Origin: Parelaphostrongylus tenuis
Lineage: Eukaryota; Nematoda; Chromadorea; Rhabditida; Metastrongylidae
NCBI GenBank assembly: GCA_019055375.1
Contig: JAHQIW010004644.1
Span: 1-64,000 of the forward strand
Direction: 5' to 3'
Length of the DNA stretch: 64,000 nt
Shown: positions 1 through 10,813 of the stretch, in pieces
Position numbering within the stretch: the first letter of the stretch is position 1
How the letters are laid out: each line of letters starts with the position of its first letter
Position numbers and translations under genes: made by a program
Notes under the pieces: model-generated
Databases searched by the model: none
Told to the model about the DNA's origin: nothing
What the model saw: the letters and a program-made list of their open reading frames with translations, nothing else

Positions 1-346
1 TTTGCCGAGCGAAGAGCAAAATGGTGCGAAACATATTTAAGTCATAGCACCTGTGGCATGAGCGTTTTCACTGAAAGTTTCTTCCTATCTGAGCACTTCA
101 GCTCACCGCAATTCGTTTAAGTTTGACAAGCACTTTAGCTCTCTAACTGCTTTTTGCTCTGCTTTAAAATAAAAACAGACTATGCATTGGTCGTTTTGAA
201 GGATTTTGCTTCGGATCCAATGAAGTGACAATCGTTGCCAGAATCTTAAACACGTTGTTCGTTTGTGAACATTCTAGCGCAAAAGATGTAAAGTTTGTTT
301 ACACTCAAATCTACAATTTGCTTGTATTTTTGAGCCAGAATTGATA

Positions 347-1160
347 ATGACTAGCCATTTAAGCAATCCTTTTATGACTTCTCTACTAGCTACAATCTCG
401 ACAGTGTTGGGATGTGGAATGCTGGCTGCGGGTCAAGGTAGTGGACAGAAGATTGTTATTTGATTGCAGCTTATTCAAATATTGAGCAAAAGTTTATAAA
501 GTTTTGTTAGAGTAATGATTAGGCACTTTGTCAATAGCAACAAGCTGTTGCATTTCGTGGCTTATATTGAAATGATTTCGAATCTAAAATGTTTATAAAA
601 ATCAGGCTCAATTCTTTAATCAGTATAGCGGCATATGTTTGATTATGTACAAAGAAATAGAATCTCGTTAAGCAAGCACAAGGATCTTTACTGTCAGCGG
701 GTTTTCTTTGCTTGTCGCAAAGATTTACTTAGAAAACGCTGCAGAATGTGTTCGGGTTTCTGTATTGCTGCTAACAAAGGAGGAGCCCAGACGTTTGTGC
801 AACGCCTTGTGCTGCAAACAGTAAGTTGGCAGTTTCCTAAGTTTTATACGCTTTTTTCTTCGCGAATTCTGAAAAGACTTTAGAGCTGGGCTCCAATCTT
901 CTGACAATCAGTCAGCCTCATGATAATGCCAGCATGGCTTGGTTCACATTAATTTACTGGGAAACATTTCTGAACAAACCCTTTAACGGAAGAGATTTCC
1001 TTTTTAGGCTTCTGATGTACTCGAAAGCAGAGGACATGCTGTATTTCTACCCAATCCTCTAATCCAGACCATTTTGAGTCAACTTACCGTAAACATCACT
1101 TACGAGCCACTGAAATACCAAGGGATTGCCCTTAAACTGGATGAAATGAGTGAGCTCTAA
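347..1160 (+). pseudogene. Copy A of a three-exon small protein gene (frameshifted)
   Basis: Three exons match copies B and C. Exon 1 (347-437) starts at ATG and ends CAAG before GT; it encodes a hydrophobic start with VLGCGMLAAGQ. Exon 2 (673-820) follows a TTAAG acceptor and encodes FTVSGF and, at its end, AQTFVQRLVLQT before GTAAG. Exon 3 (1008-1160) follows TTTTTAG and encodes a block with ILSQLTVNITYEPL, then TAA. Exon 2 is 148 nt against 149 in copy B, because one base is missing in the codons before IAAN, which shifts the frame. The PPGQ motif is AAGQ here and the ECKK of exon 3 is KYQG, so it is more diverged than B. The function of the family is unknown to me; the hydrophobic N-terminus suggests export, but that is inference. 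A decayed copy of the linked MANW mini-gene lies 1.2 kb downstream. Confidence 0.6.
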
Positions 1161-1525
1161 TGATCAATATTATGCCAAATTATGAAGAATGATGTGCAAA
1201 ACCCTTACTTTTGATGTGGTAGTCTATATCGCCATTAAACCCAGTTACGCGGACGGATATTGGATATATGTGTTGAAGACAGAGCAAACCGCTCAAGGAT
1301 GGTTGCTTGAAGACTGATGCGTTGCGGCACACAAAGAGTGGTGATAAATCAGGTGTGTGGTATTGCAACGGGTTTGAGCATGCGCCCCGCAGATAGGATG
1401 AAATGCGCGCTCGAGTTCCGCCTGAGGCAAAAAGTTTTACGTATCACTCAACGTTATTGGCCATACTTATATCATCATATCACCGCTGAAAAGTGTTTAA
1501 ATACAAAGAAATTTATCCCTTCAAT
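1161..1525. other. Spacer, nothing recognised
   Basis: Only short open frames in both directions and no repeat shared with the rest of the window. It separates copy A from the first ribozyme-bearing terminal repeat. Confidence 0.4.
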
Positions 1526-1572
1526 ATTATTTGAGCCAACTTGTCATGTGGTCTGATAAGGGCTCTTGTACA

Positions 1573-1614
1573 GTCCGATACACGTGTTTCGTCCTTACAG
1601 ACTCGTCAGCCGGG
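1573..1614 (-). ncRNA. Hammerhead ribozyme, CACGTG stem III type
   Basis: Read on the minus strand: CTGACGA core (1603-1609), stem II GTC/GAC with a TGTAAG loop (1591-1602), GAAA (1587-1590), palindromic CACGTG stem III (1581-1586), T, then the cleavage-site A (1579). Stem I pairs CCGG (1610-1613) with TCGG (1575-1578), one pair being a wobble. Every invariant core base is present. With no loop on stem III it would work best as a dimer, as reported for PLE hammerheads. Confidence 0.72.
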
Positions 1615-1708
1615 CAGAACCCGTCGTCTTTTGATCTTCTTATAGTCAGTTCTCTCGGGAGCCTTACACTTCTTATAGAGAGTCATCGACGACGTACGCT
1701 TTACACTC

Positions 1709-1751
1709 TTCCGGCTGACGATTCTGTAAGAACGAAACACGTGTATCGGGC
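1709..1751 (+). ncRNA. Hammerhead ribozyme, mirror copy
   Basis: CTGACGA (1715-1721), a stem II segment (1722-1733) with TTCT opposite AGAA, GAAA (1734-1737), CACGTG (1738-1743), T, cleavage A (1745), then TCGGG pairing with the CCGG before the core. It diverges from the minus-strand ribozyme at 1573-1614, 94 bp away. Stem II is less regular than in the 40-kb copies. Confidence 0.68.
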
Positions 1752-1801
1752 TGTACAAGAGCCTTTACCAGACCACATGACATGTTGGCTCAAATAATAA
1801 T

Positions 1802-2250
1802 GAAAGGATCTATTGAAATTTGAGCGTGGTCTTAATAAAGCACTTGAAATAAAGGTACAAAGATATTTATTCAACGACTACATGAAAAATTCCTGAGAAA
1901 ATATAACAGCTTGATATTGTCCAAAATTTTAACATCCGTAATATTTTGCGAAAAATGCTCCAGAACATGAGGTAAATTATCACAGAGACACCAAAATCGA
2001 GATTTGAAATTGACGACATGATGTAATATTCAGTGCGTCAGGTGATATTTCGAAGTGTTTTGGAGAGCATACGGAGCTTGCAGATCTGCATCTTCCACTT
2101 TCTTGTAATAGGAAATGTCTTCCTAATAATTTCATTTTTTGCAGTAGAGGAGATGGCTCCGATAAAAATTTCACAGCGCTGCATCATCGCGTCAACACGG
2201 TCACGGGAATTTGCACTCATGTAAATGACCAAACATTCATGTGGTCGGAT
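1802..2250. other. Terminal-repeat tail, then unassigned sequence
   Basis: The first 70 bases (to AATAAAGG near 1855) are the outward part of the PLE-type terminal repeat. Beyond that I see no supported gene; overlapping short frames on both strands around 2000-2230 have no splice or family support. Confidence 0.4.
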
Positions 2251-2284
2251 ATGACGGGGAAAGCTATGGTGATTTCCCCGTCAT
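2251..2284. repeat. Perfect 12-bp hairpin
   Basis: ATGACGGGGAAA at 2251-2262 and its exact reverse complement at 2273-2284 enclose a 10-base loop. No T-run follows, so it is not a simple terminator. It sits about 100 bases before the decayed MANW mini-gene; a role is not evident. Confidence 0.6.
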
Positions 2285-2382
2285 TTACACGTCAATTTCA
2301 GGAGCTCTCATGGCTTGAACAGCTTCATTTTTCATACAAAAACGCTTAGGAATGGAAATCTGTGCAGACCCCAGATATCATC

Positions 2383-2505
2383 ATGACAATTGGCCGAGAA
2401 CGATGTGGCAAAGTGTGTTAAACAGAGTGAGCGGTTCGGATGTTGGCTTCGGGTCCATTTGAATCAAATTTCTTCTCGACATCGGCCACTGTTAGCGGAA
2501 GATGA
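2383..2505 (+). pseudogene. Decayed copy A of the MANW mini-gene
   Basis: Aligned by eye to the open copies at 12649 and 29580, it keeps AATTGG, ATGTGGCAAA and CGGTTCGGATGTTGGC in order. One base is lost just after the ATG, and four bases are gained near 2425. The native ATG frame therefore stops at TAA after about 12 codons, although the two changes together restore the frame further on, where the FFS block is kept. It lies 1.2 kb after copy A of the three-exon gene, the same order as the B and C pairs. Confidence 0.55.
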
Positions 2506-3640
2506 GGTTCGACTGTGACGTGTTTTGGATAAACGTATTCATTAACCGATGTTTATTGTAACATTACGGCTCTAATAAATGACAAGAAATATGAGTGTTT
2601 AACTAGTCAGAGCAACGAAGTTACTAGCAATACAATGTCTAAGGTTCTGAACTTTGATTAGGTGGTCGCTTCAAAAAGTAAGTAGAAAAAGTGAGAATGA
2701 TTTTTTTGAGCCACGCAAGCGGTCTATCATAGGGCAACTTATAAATCCCTATACTAGTCTTTGTTTTAGCCAATCTTTTTGGGAGAATCCAAGCCCTCAC
2801 ATAGAGTTGGCGAAGATGTACGTTTTACACAACTGAATTCATTCTTACATTGACTCCACTTTCTTCATTCTTACAGTGACCTTCTTTTACTTTCCAAGTT
2901 CCATCTAGAAATTACTAGCGCCACCATTGATAAGTGACCTTATTGTAGCTAAAGATGATTGGTGTGGTCGAGAATGAGTCATTTTTTAAATACGTGTGCC
3001 TGGTTAATCGATATTGCGTGATAGTGACTCGTCAAAAAACAAATTTGTTTTCTTGCAACGACGATTCCCGTATATGTCATGGAAAATTCAGAAATAAGAA
3101 CAAAACATGTTCATACTTGGAGTTTGTTGAACTCTTGGTGGAAACCAAGTTTCTCATGAAACATGGCTGAAGTGGTAAATAAAGAAGCTTTAGTGGTCTG
3201 GGGCATATTATAAACTGGTAATGGTAAGCCTAATGATCAAGATAATGCATTTTTAACATCGATAGCTTTGAGAAGACTCTGAAGACTCTGTTAACACTAA
3301 TCACCACAATCACTCAATAAGCTCTACATATTAAAAAAATGAATTATTAGTTTGACAATTAGAAATTTTCCTCTGTTTAGCCTTTCCAAGATGTTATTGA
3401 TAGCATATAATAATACAGTCGATAATGCGGCATCAATATTACTACAGTCGTGGTGGCTTACGTTTCGGCAAGGTTCGCCATCCTCAGAGCCCGGAATGGT
3501 CAAATTGATTCGCAAATCACTCAGTCAAAAGCCTCCATAACCTTAGCAGAAAACGTAAGAAAACGAATTTTTGGATCGCATAGTAAAGACTTAATTACAA
3601 AAACACACTCACCCGCTCAGATGTCTTAGGTGTTTTAATT
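2506..3640. other. No recognised gene
   Basis: AT-rich sequence with short open frames on both strands, the longest about 70 codons, none with family motifs, splice support or repeat relatives in the window. Confidence 0.35.
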
Positions 3641-3762
3641 GATCGTTGAAGACCTGCCACTTAGAGTCAGCACGTAGTGAGACTGTGCCTGTTCAGGCCG
3701 AGAAGATCAGCCTAAGGTGTGGTGCGAGGTCATCGTCATTACGAGGCACTCCTCTTTGCGAT

Positions 3763-4899
3763 TCATTTTTGGGCCTTAACTATGTAACCAGAAGGCTTCC
3801 AAAGTCTTACGCACCGATGCTTTTGATTCCTGTGCAAGGATCGTGAATTTAACATAGAATCTGCCCCTTTATGCTTTTGTCCCTTATGCGTGCCTAGTAG
3901 GGTTTTTGAGTCGGAGTTACGTTTCCCGGCTAGGTGCTCTTTTAGGCGAATGCAGAGTGGTCTGCCCATTTCGGCGATATCATCCCCGCATACCTCGCAA
4001 GAGATCAGGTACATTGTAGCAGATCTCATGCAATCACGTCTCTCCCGTTTCGGCAAACTTTGCAGTCTTTCGTTTCGCAGAGGCGGTAACACAGTTGGTT
4101 GCGGACTAATTGGCGTCATCCAAACCCCGCTGTTTTTAAGCAGCGTTTAATTGCTGCACTTACTTCGTTAGAGATAAAGGGCAGGATGAATGGAACATTA
4201 TCCTTGCTAGGCCTTCCGTTCGGGGTTGCCGAATTTCTTCTAATCCTAACCTGAGGAACCCCTACCGTCTTGCAGCCATTAGAGACGGCTATTTTTCGCG
4301 CCAAGCTTAAGGACTCTATTTTATGTTCTTTTCCTGCGCACACACTAACAACTGTTCAAGCCATGTTTTTCAAAAGTGCGCATTTTGTGGGCGACGGATG
4401 AGAAGATAGGTTATGGTCCGGATGTCTTTGTTGCTTGGCTTGCTGTACCACTCTGTGTTGCAGCAGTTGTTAGATAGGTTGACTTGAACGTCCAAAAATG
4501 GCAGCCAGTTTGGCTTAGGTTTCTCATGGATGAACCTTATGTACTGTGACTGACAATTCAGCTGAAAACATTTGTCCATCTCCTCTTGTGTGAGCAGGCG
4601 ACAAAGCAATCGTCTATATACCTACAGTAGAGTATTGGCCGGAGATCGATTATTGGGGCCTCTACTTTAGACATAAAAGCGATAGCAAGGGGCGGAGCTA
4701 GTCGTTGTCCCATTGCCAGCCCTCTGATCTGCGCAAAAGAATTTCCAGGCCAACTAAAGAAAGAGCAGTTCAGGCACTCTTTTAAGAGAGCCATGACCTC
4801 CTGAATGGAAAAGCCATACATGTTCCTGGTTCTTTCGTGCTCCGTTAGAAGCTCGCATATGGTTTGCAATGCGGACTCATTGTCACACACAGTTGACAA
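3763..4899 (-). pseudogene. PLE1: reverse transcriptase plus GIY-YIG, truncated
   Basis: Reading right to left, three frames together form the back part of a Penelope-like polyprotein. First is RT (about 4899-4370) with MYGFSIQEV, GLAMGQRLAPPLA and the catalytic YIDD in CRYIDDCF. Next is the linker (4343-4116) with SLARKIAVSN. Last is the C-terminal endonuclease (4119-3763) with MYLISCEVCG and GRPLCIRLKEH. PLEs use RT with a GIY-YIG nuclease to insert themselves. The second half of the nuclease motif reads DIAEMG where YIGETG is expected, and the frame changes at least twice, so it is dead. The front of the RT, including motif A, is missing beyond about 4899. Flanking sequence at 3640-3760 holds no clear ribozyme. 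Confidence 0.8.
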
Positions 4900-5089
4900 T
4901 CAAATATACAGAAAAATCGTCAATGACGATGGCTGGACGGATGTGAAGTGCGCTGGAGGCAACATCGCATGGTTCGGCTCACCACCTCGACAAACCTAAG
5001 CAACGAGCTAACAAGGATGGATTATTTTGACTTCCCCGACCTCCACAGAGTGGGCATATTGAACTGCAAGATCATCAATATCAAGGGTG

Positions 5090-5102
5090 TAAGAGCCACA
5101 TT
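5090..5102. repeat. Left target-site duplication of the RTE
   Basis: TAAGAGCCACATT here is repeated exactly at 5810-5822, bracketing the RTE fragment. A 13-bp duplication fits target-primed LINE insertion. Confidence 0.75.
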
Positions 5103-5809
5103 CACCTGTATCACCTGTCGTCCCGTTGATCGTCGAGTGACTCGAGCGGGTACCAGCAACTCTTCCATTTTTCCCTATCGCGTGCAAGAGAAGCCCAGTG
5201 GGTCCTCCTTGCTCTAGGAATTCGCTGAGCATCATATCTTTCTTCCATCGCTTTCGTGAAGAAATCGGACCAACGGGTCAGTGGTCTTCCTTTAGAGCGC
5301 TTGACGTCCCGAGGAATCCAGTCGGTAACGGCTCTCGTCCATCGGTTGTCGTTGAAGCGCATCACGTGTCCGGCCCACCTTATTTTCGATATCCTGGCGT
5401 GTAGAACGGCGTCTCTGATTTTCGATTGTTGACGTAGGTCGGAAGTTCGGATCCTTTGTCTCATTTGCGAAATACGGGATACTCCTAGCATCGACCTTTC
5501 GACTGCGCGTTCGATAACGGCAAGTGATCTTTCATCCTGCTTACGTAGCGACCAGGTTTCTGCTGCATACGTTAGGGCAGGGATAATTGTCGAGTCGAAA
5601 AGGTGGGCACGGAGTCGGATGTTCTTTGTCCTCTTCACTACATCTTCGATGCTCTTAAACGTTCCCCAAGCCGCTCGTTTCCTCCTGCTCAACTCTGGGG
5701 CTAGGTCGTTCATCATGTTGATTTCACGACCTAGATAGATGTAACTGGAGCATTCGGAAATTGTCGTTCTGTTGAGCGTGAATGGGGTAACAGTAAGAGC
5801 CAGTAACAC
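5103..5809 (-). mobile_element. 5'-truncated RTE-type LINE, 3' end of pol
   Basis: The minus strand has a long open frame to 5111. From about 5795 it encodes the thumb and tail of an RTE-like RT: PFTLNRTTISECSSYIYLGR, RRKRAAWGTFKSIEDV, PALTYAAETW, IRWAGHVMRF, ending DDQRDDR then stop. After the stop only the short tail TGATACAGGTG remains before the target duplication. The frame is intact across roughly 228 codons, so the insertion is not old. It lacks the endonuclease and RT catalytic core and cannot move itself. At the 5' junction a short patch resembles the target (GTAAGAGCCAGTAACAC), as in filler DNA. Confidence 0.82.
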
Positions 5810-5822
5810 TAAGAGCCACATT
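5810..5822. repeat. Right target-site duplication of the RTE
   Basis: Exact second copy of TAAGAGCCACATT, adjoining the truncated 5' end of the element. Confidence 0.75.
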
Positions 5823-6560
5823 AGACCTGCTAAAAGGATTGTCGGACAAAGCGAATAACCGTGATTGATCACTATCAAATGCTATAATTATAATATACTA
5901 TTATTTTCAACTATATGATTCGTCTGCCAAATGCTTCATGTTTTTCAAATTTCTAGAACTTTCTACCAAACACAGAAAGAGCTCATATACTAACATATCG
6001 ACTTATTAGTCAACTATTTTTGAGCTTCAACTCAAATGAATTCAGGAGAGAAAAGTGTCAACGATTATCCAAATAGTCAAAAAATAGTTTGAAATTTCAA
6101 GTAATAGGAAACCTGAAACTGTACCCATAGGCAATTTTCAGAGGGAATAAATTATACGAAACAACGCTAAGAACGAATACTGGTCATTACGTCTCTTGTG
6201 TCGGCATGCACTCTCCTCGCCGACGATTTTGCATACGGACGCGCTCATTAACGAGAATCTCTATGTTACAGCCATTCTCTCCTATTAAAGCGTTCTGAAT
6301 AAATTTCAATAATTCAGTGATGAAACACAGAGAGGATTGTTTTGTTATCGCACGTGATCTCAGACAATATCTTAGACTGATATTATTATAGCGGACTCTT
6401 GCATTGACTGTGATACCTTTACTGGACTTGTTTTTTCTTAATTTTGGTTCAGAAGAAGTTTATTTACCTGTCTATTTTCAATTTCACCTTATTTGGAGGT
6501 TGTAGTAGATTGAAAACAGCCGACATGGTCAAAATAACTGCTTTCAAGCTGCAAGTGTTT
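5823..6560. other. No recognised gene
   Basis: AT-rich stretch without open frames of note. Part of 6480-6560 may belong to the front of the Tc1-like relic that follows, but no motif is readable there. Confidence 0.35.
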
Positions 6561-6564
6561 ACAT

Positions 6565-7440
6565 AGTAGTGAAACGTTTTGAAGAGACTTCAGGGCCTGG
6601 GACCGTCCTCGGAAAGACCATCCAGTCCAAAAATCTAGAAGATCCGTTGCCAGATCTAACGAAATTTGGAGCGTTTGATGAGCACCATGGCGAAGAAGCT
6701 CGGGATAAGCGAGTGAGGTCCTGGAGCATGGTCAGAAAAGCTGAAGTGCACTTTTACAAGAAAATTCGAATTCACTTTCTGGATTAAAAAAAAAACGAAA
6801 GAAAGCTTTCGAAGGTCCACCGGACTATTTGTTTGACAGCTGGTGCTCGCTCATCGAAAGTGCTTTTTACGGCTGAGAAGATGTTTACGGTCGAACCACT
6901 ATTCAATTGACAGAATGGCTGTCAAATATTCAAGAACGGTCAGCAGAAGTCCACAGTAGCAAAAGAATGAGTCGCCATGATTTTCCGGTCTTTGTGATAG
7001 CCTAGGCCTGCATTTGCGCCGTTGAAAGGCGCCGTTGGACTTTCTTCTCAGGTCATCAATAGAAACATCAAAATCAAGTGCTGCCGGCAGTCAGCAGGAA
7101 TGCACTGGAGCCTCGAGTACTCGACACTTTACCGACGCCGCCGGATTTATGCTTCAGCAGGGCTGGACTTCTGCGCATTTGGCCCACGCTATGATTGCCA
7201 TCTGTCAAGAGCTGTCTTCAAGCTTTTGTAGTAAGGAAATTTGGCCGTCAAACTTACCAGGTTGTCAAGCCAATGGATTACTCCGTGTGGTCCATACCTT
7301 AGAAAAAAATTCCCGGGTATGCGGGCTTAAGGGGGGTAGGAAACACGGTGGAAACATGAATAGGCATAGTTGGAATTTTTGTAAGCGACTTCATCAATTT
7401 ATAGAGACTAGAGGAGGCATTTTTGAGAAAATGTTATAAA
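6565..7440 (+). pseudogene. Tc1-like transposase relic
   Basis: Joined frames follow the order of a Tc1/mariner-superfamily transposase. VKRFEET lies at the end of the first helix-turn-helix; in a neighbouring frame there is RNLERLMSTMAKKLGISE. VHFYKKIRIHFL matches the usual YKKRKVHFL. LFTAEKMFTVEPLFN follows, with A where the first catalytic D is expected (LFTDEKLFTVE in the family). Then come HFTDAAGFMLQQGW, SAHLAHAMIA and SKEIWPSN. The second catalytic D is lost (QQGW for QQDG). The third region is split between frames, with PMDYSVWS legible near 7272. Many stops and frameshifts mark it as old. I did not find inverted ends. Confidence 0.68.
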
Positions 7441-8924
7441 TCTTGGTATATAATGGTTGTTGATCTGAGAAACGTAATTATCCCTTTAAATTGTTGAATT
7501 TATTATGTGCGGCACCGTTTTAGATAAACACTTCATTGTTATCGCATTTCCATTCACTACGATGACCTTGGATTATTCTTCGACATAAGATGCTATCATG
7601 AACTCATAAATTTATATCGTGCTATGCAATTTTTAGTCGTCAAAGGCTTTTGTGGTAAAAGCTCACTATTAATCATTTGTGCCGCTAGTTAGAGATGAAG
7701 AGGTGTTAATACGGTCAGCTACAAAAATTCACCCTTCATTAGAAAAACGCAATATTGTTATAGTAATGATCGCCACACAATCCACGTCGTCTGCCGCGAC
7801 GAAAATCAACATGGTTCCCAACGGGTTAATGGGTGAAAAAAGCCAGAGAACCGAGTTCACACAACAAAAAATCAATTAGAATTGGATCACATAAAATGTG
7901 ATATAAATAAAAAGGAGTATTCGTAATTACACTGCAGTAATCGATGCAAAATAACGTTAATGAATAACTTCAGAAACATGATTTTGATTAAAAAGATTTT
8001 GCAGATTGAAGAACGGAAAATGATTTTTGCAAAAAGAAGTCAAATCCGTTTTCTCAGCTTTGACACGGCGTAAGATATTCATGTGAGGCCCCGTTTGAAT
8101 GAAGTTCTAGCGAGAGTTGTTCCTTCCTTCTAAGACCTCTTTTTTTAAGTATTCACGATGACGTCCATTCAAAATAATTGTCAATATCACACATACCATA
8201 ACATGTGTGCCATTTTTTCATTGGAATTCAAAGATCACTAAAGAAATTTCTCAAGAATTCAAGCACCTGCACTATTATCAGCTAAAGTTTGGAGAGTATT
8301 TTCTTCTGTATTAGTTGAAAGTTGCTGATTAGTACGGAAGTGTTCTGAAATGCAAGGAGCGTTCTGTCGGAACTGTCACAGCACACAAAGCCTTGATCAG
8401 CCTCAATCGTCAATGACAGAGTCAATAATTAGAGTGTCGACAGCGTTTTTGATTTGTCATTCGCAAAATGATGAAACGTATTGAAAGCGAGAAAAACCTT
8501 CAGCTTCACTCACTGTGCCGCTCAGTATGCAGTATACCTTACCCACTGATATAAAGGTTTTTTAGACCAGTATTCATTCTGCTTAAGGTGCACTCACAAG
8601 TGAAGAGTTCCTCTAAATGGGATGTCATAGCTATCTTATCTTAGGCATATGTTAACTGAATGACATATTCGACTGCTTTGCGGTAGTGAAAGTGCTAAAA
8701 AATTGCTATATGCGATCCTGTGAAATTCTTTTACCACCTAATGATGCAATATATGCATGAAATTGTTATTTTCACTCAGAAAATCTTGGGGAAGTTCAAG
8801 AAACATAGTACTGAACCAATAGTGCTGACCGCTTAACATAATGGAACCGTAATATAGATCACACATTTATGTGTACTGAGTGGTATGCAAGACATTGGCA
8901 TCCAACAAGAGATGAACCTGCGTT
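7441..8924. other. No recognised gene
   Basis: Short open frames only, the longest at 7679-7879 without family features. No repeat shared with other parts of the window was noticed. Confidence 0.35.
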
Positions 8925-9005
8925 TCAAACATACCAGGGGCGGGGTATCACTACACCACCTGTGCTACCGCTCTAATAGCACTCATTCTGCGGCAATAAT
9001 CATAG
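8925..9005 (-). repeat. tRNA-like (SINE-like) sequence
   Basis: On the minus strand GGTGGTGTAGTGAT resembles a tRNA A box, and about 30 bases later GTTTGAAAC and GGTTCATCTC resemble B-box or T-loop sequence. It does not fold cleanly into a cloverleaf, so a tRNA-derived repeat is more likely than a tRNA gene. Confidence 0.35.
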
Positions 9006-10813
9006 CTGCGATTGATCACACCATTCCATATTTTTTTGAGACGGCATTTTTTCAAAGCATTTAAAGGCAGTGAAATTAGAATTTTTGACGAGGCAGATAC
9101 TGATGGGCACAGTGGATCGTGGGATAAGATGACCATATTGATTCCATAGAGCTTTTAATTAAGTCGAAAACTTGCTGACTGCAGTATTTTCCTCAGTGGT
9201 TGAAACCCGCTCAATTGAAACAACATAGTATCGGTGTTGAGAGAACTATGTAGCAATTGCCTTGAGCAGTCTAAGCTCACGGGAATCTTCTAGATCACAG
9301 CCTGATTATCCACATTCATTAGGCGTTCTTGAAATCGGAATGTAGCTAACAGATCTATCACACTGGCGGTTTCATTTTGTCATCGGCCAAACAGGTACAA
9401 CACAATTTATTGCACTCCGATTCGATGAATTCTTGCCAGCGTTTCAAAAATAAGAGGTATCTTCACCTCAACATCTTGCTTCGACCAGCGTTGTAAACGG
9501 ACTTACGTAGTTATAAAATTGTTTTTAGAGGGCGATTTTCATTTTTCCTAAGATGTACCCCTCCACAGACAATTTTCCAAAGTCCGATATTAACCCTTTT
9601 ACGCTGCACACAATGCTATGATTTGAAGAATATTTTTCCCAGCAGTGAAAAATGTAGGAATAGCATGGGGTTCATTTCTGCACAGTTCTCTTGGTAGTGT
9701 CGTGTACTTCAGACTTCAAAAACGCAAAATATTCATTGGATCGAAAAAACCATCTACTACAAATAAGTATTTTGAATTTTTCGGCTGACCTTTTACAAAA
9801 TCTTCACAAATGAGTTCATTCGGTGCGAAGTTTTATGAGTCTCGCTGAGAGGATCATAGAACTGAGTGCGCTGCATAAACATCCACCATTATTGCAAATT
9901 TGGGATATTAAAAGAGGTGACTAAAGAAACTTTCGCTCAATGTCACTTCTATCGCTTTTTTCAGAAAGGCGCTCTTTCCTGCCCCTTTCCACCGCATTGC
10001 AAAATTAGCAAAGTGGAAAAAATTTTTCTGTCATGGCAAGACCTATGTTGTTGCTTTTTCTGTAGCCGCCTTTAACGCGGTTTCCCTTTTCGCTCCTCCT
10101 ATTAGTGTGTTTCTGAAGCCACACGGTCTCTATCATGCTTCCTAGTCCTTGTATTTGGAAGTCTTTCTTTTGATTGATCTTTTCATCCGTAAAAGAAATT
10201 TTATAGCTGTATTGAAAAGGTGACTAAGGAAAAGAATTTTCGCTGCTTTGCGAATTCCCGACACTAGCACTTACCGCTAAGAATTAGGCTTCGTCTTCGT
10301 CAATTGAAATCTTTTTTGGCAAATATTCTCTCAAAGTGTATTTTTCACAGTGAAGCTATGTCGGCTGCGAATTTCTTTATTTGTGGGTTAGTCAAGATTT
10401 TATGACGCAGAAACACAAATGAAATGATGAGAATTCGATGTAAGCTACGGCATCTGAGGTGTTAGCTCATTCTTCTGTTGAAATATCGCTTTCAGTGCTT
10501 CATTTACATTTAACTTCGGAACAGAAGTCTTTGTGTGGAAAAACCATGCTGTCACTATTACTATAATCCGTTATCGAAATCAGTATGATGAAATTTGGCC
10601 TAAAATCATTTCTTTGGGTACCCCCAAACTTGTTTGAAAGAATAAAAGAGCTCTAAGAACGTCTTGTACCTTAACGCTACTGACACTCAAATGTCGAGAT
10701 GCGAATTCGATATTACTTTCTAAATGTTCTGATGCAAAAACAGATCATTGTTTCTATTTGGTAAACAACATTTGAAAAATTCGTTGTGAGCTAGAATCAA
10801 ATAGTCAACTATC
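9006..10813. other. No recognised gene
   Basis: AT-rich intergenic sequence upstream of gene copy B. The frame at 9866-10075 is open but has no start context or motif I recognise. Promoter elements for copy B cannot be assigned from one sequence. Confidence 0.35.

Larger units (their letters stand above)
1526..1801. repeat. Palindromic pair of PLE-type terminal repeats
   Basis: The block starts ATTATTTGAGCCAAC and ends with its reverse complement. The two halves mirror each other through CATGTGGTCTG, the ribozyme and part of the inner sequence. Rightward sequence after 1801 (GATCTATTGAAATTTGAGCG) recurs near 36.35 kb on the same strand and, inverted, just left of 40357, so it belongs to the same terminal repeat. 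Related blocks lie at 17991-18118, 18812-18985, 40357-40763 and 50771-51021. PLEs are known to carry hammerheads in their long terminal repeats; assignment to a PLE rests on that and on PLE coding pieces beside three of the blocks. Confidence 0.65.

Noticed and set aside
1531..1797. An 88-codon plus-strand open frame across the palindrome
   Set aside because: It reads through both ribozymes and the mirrored arms; the same peptide pieces appear reversed at 40438-40758. A by-product of the repeat.
3763..4899. Reading PLE1 as a stand-alone GIY-YIG homing endonuclease
   Set aside because: The adjoining RT with GLAMGQ and YIDD in the same orientation identifies a Penelope-like element.
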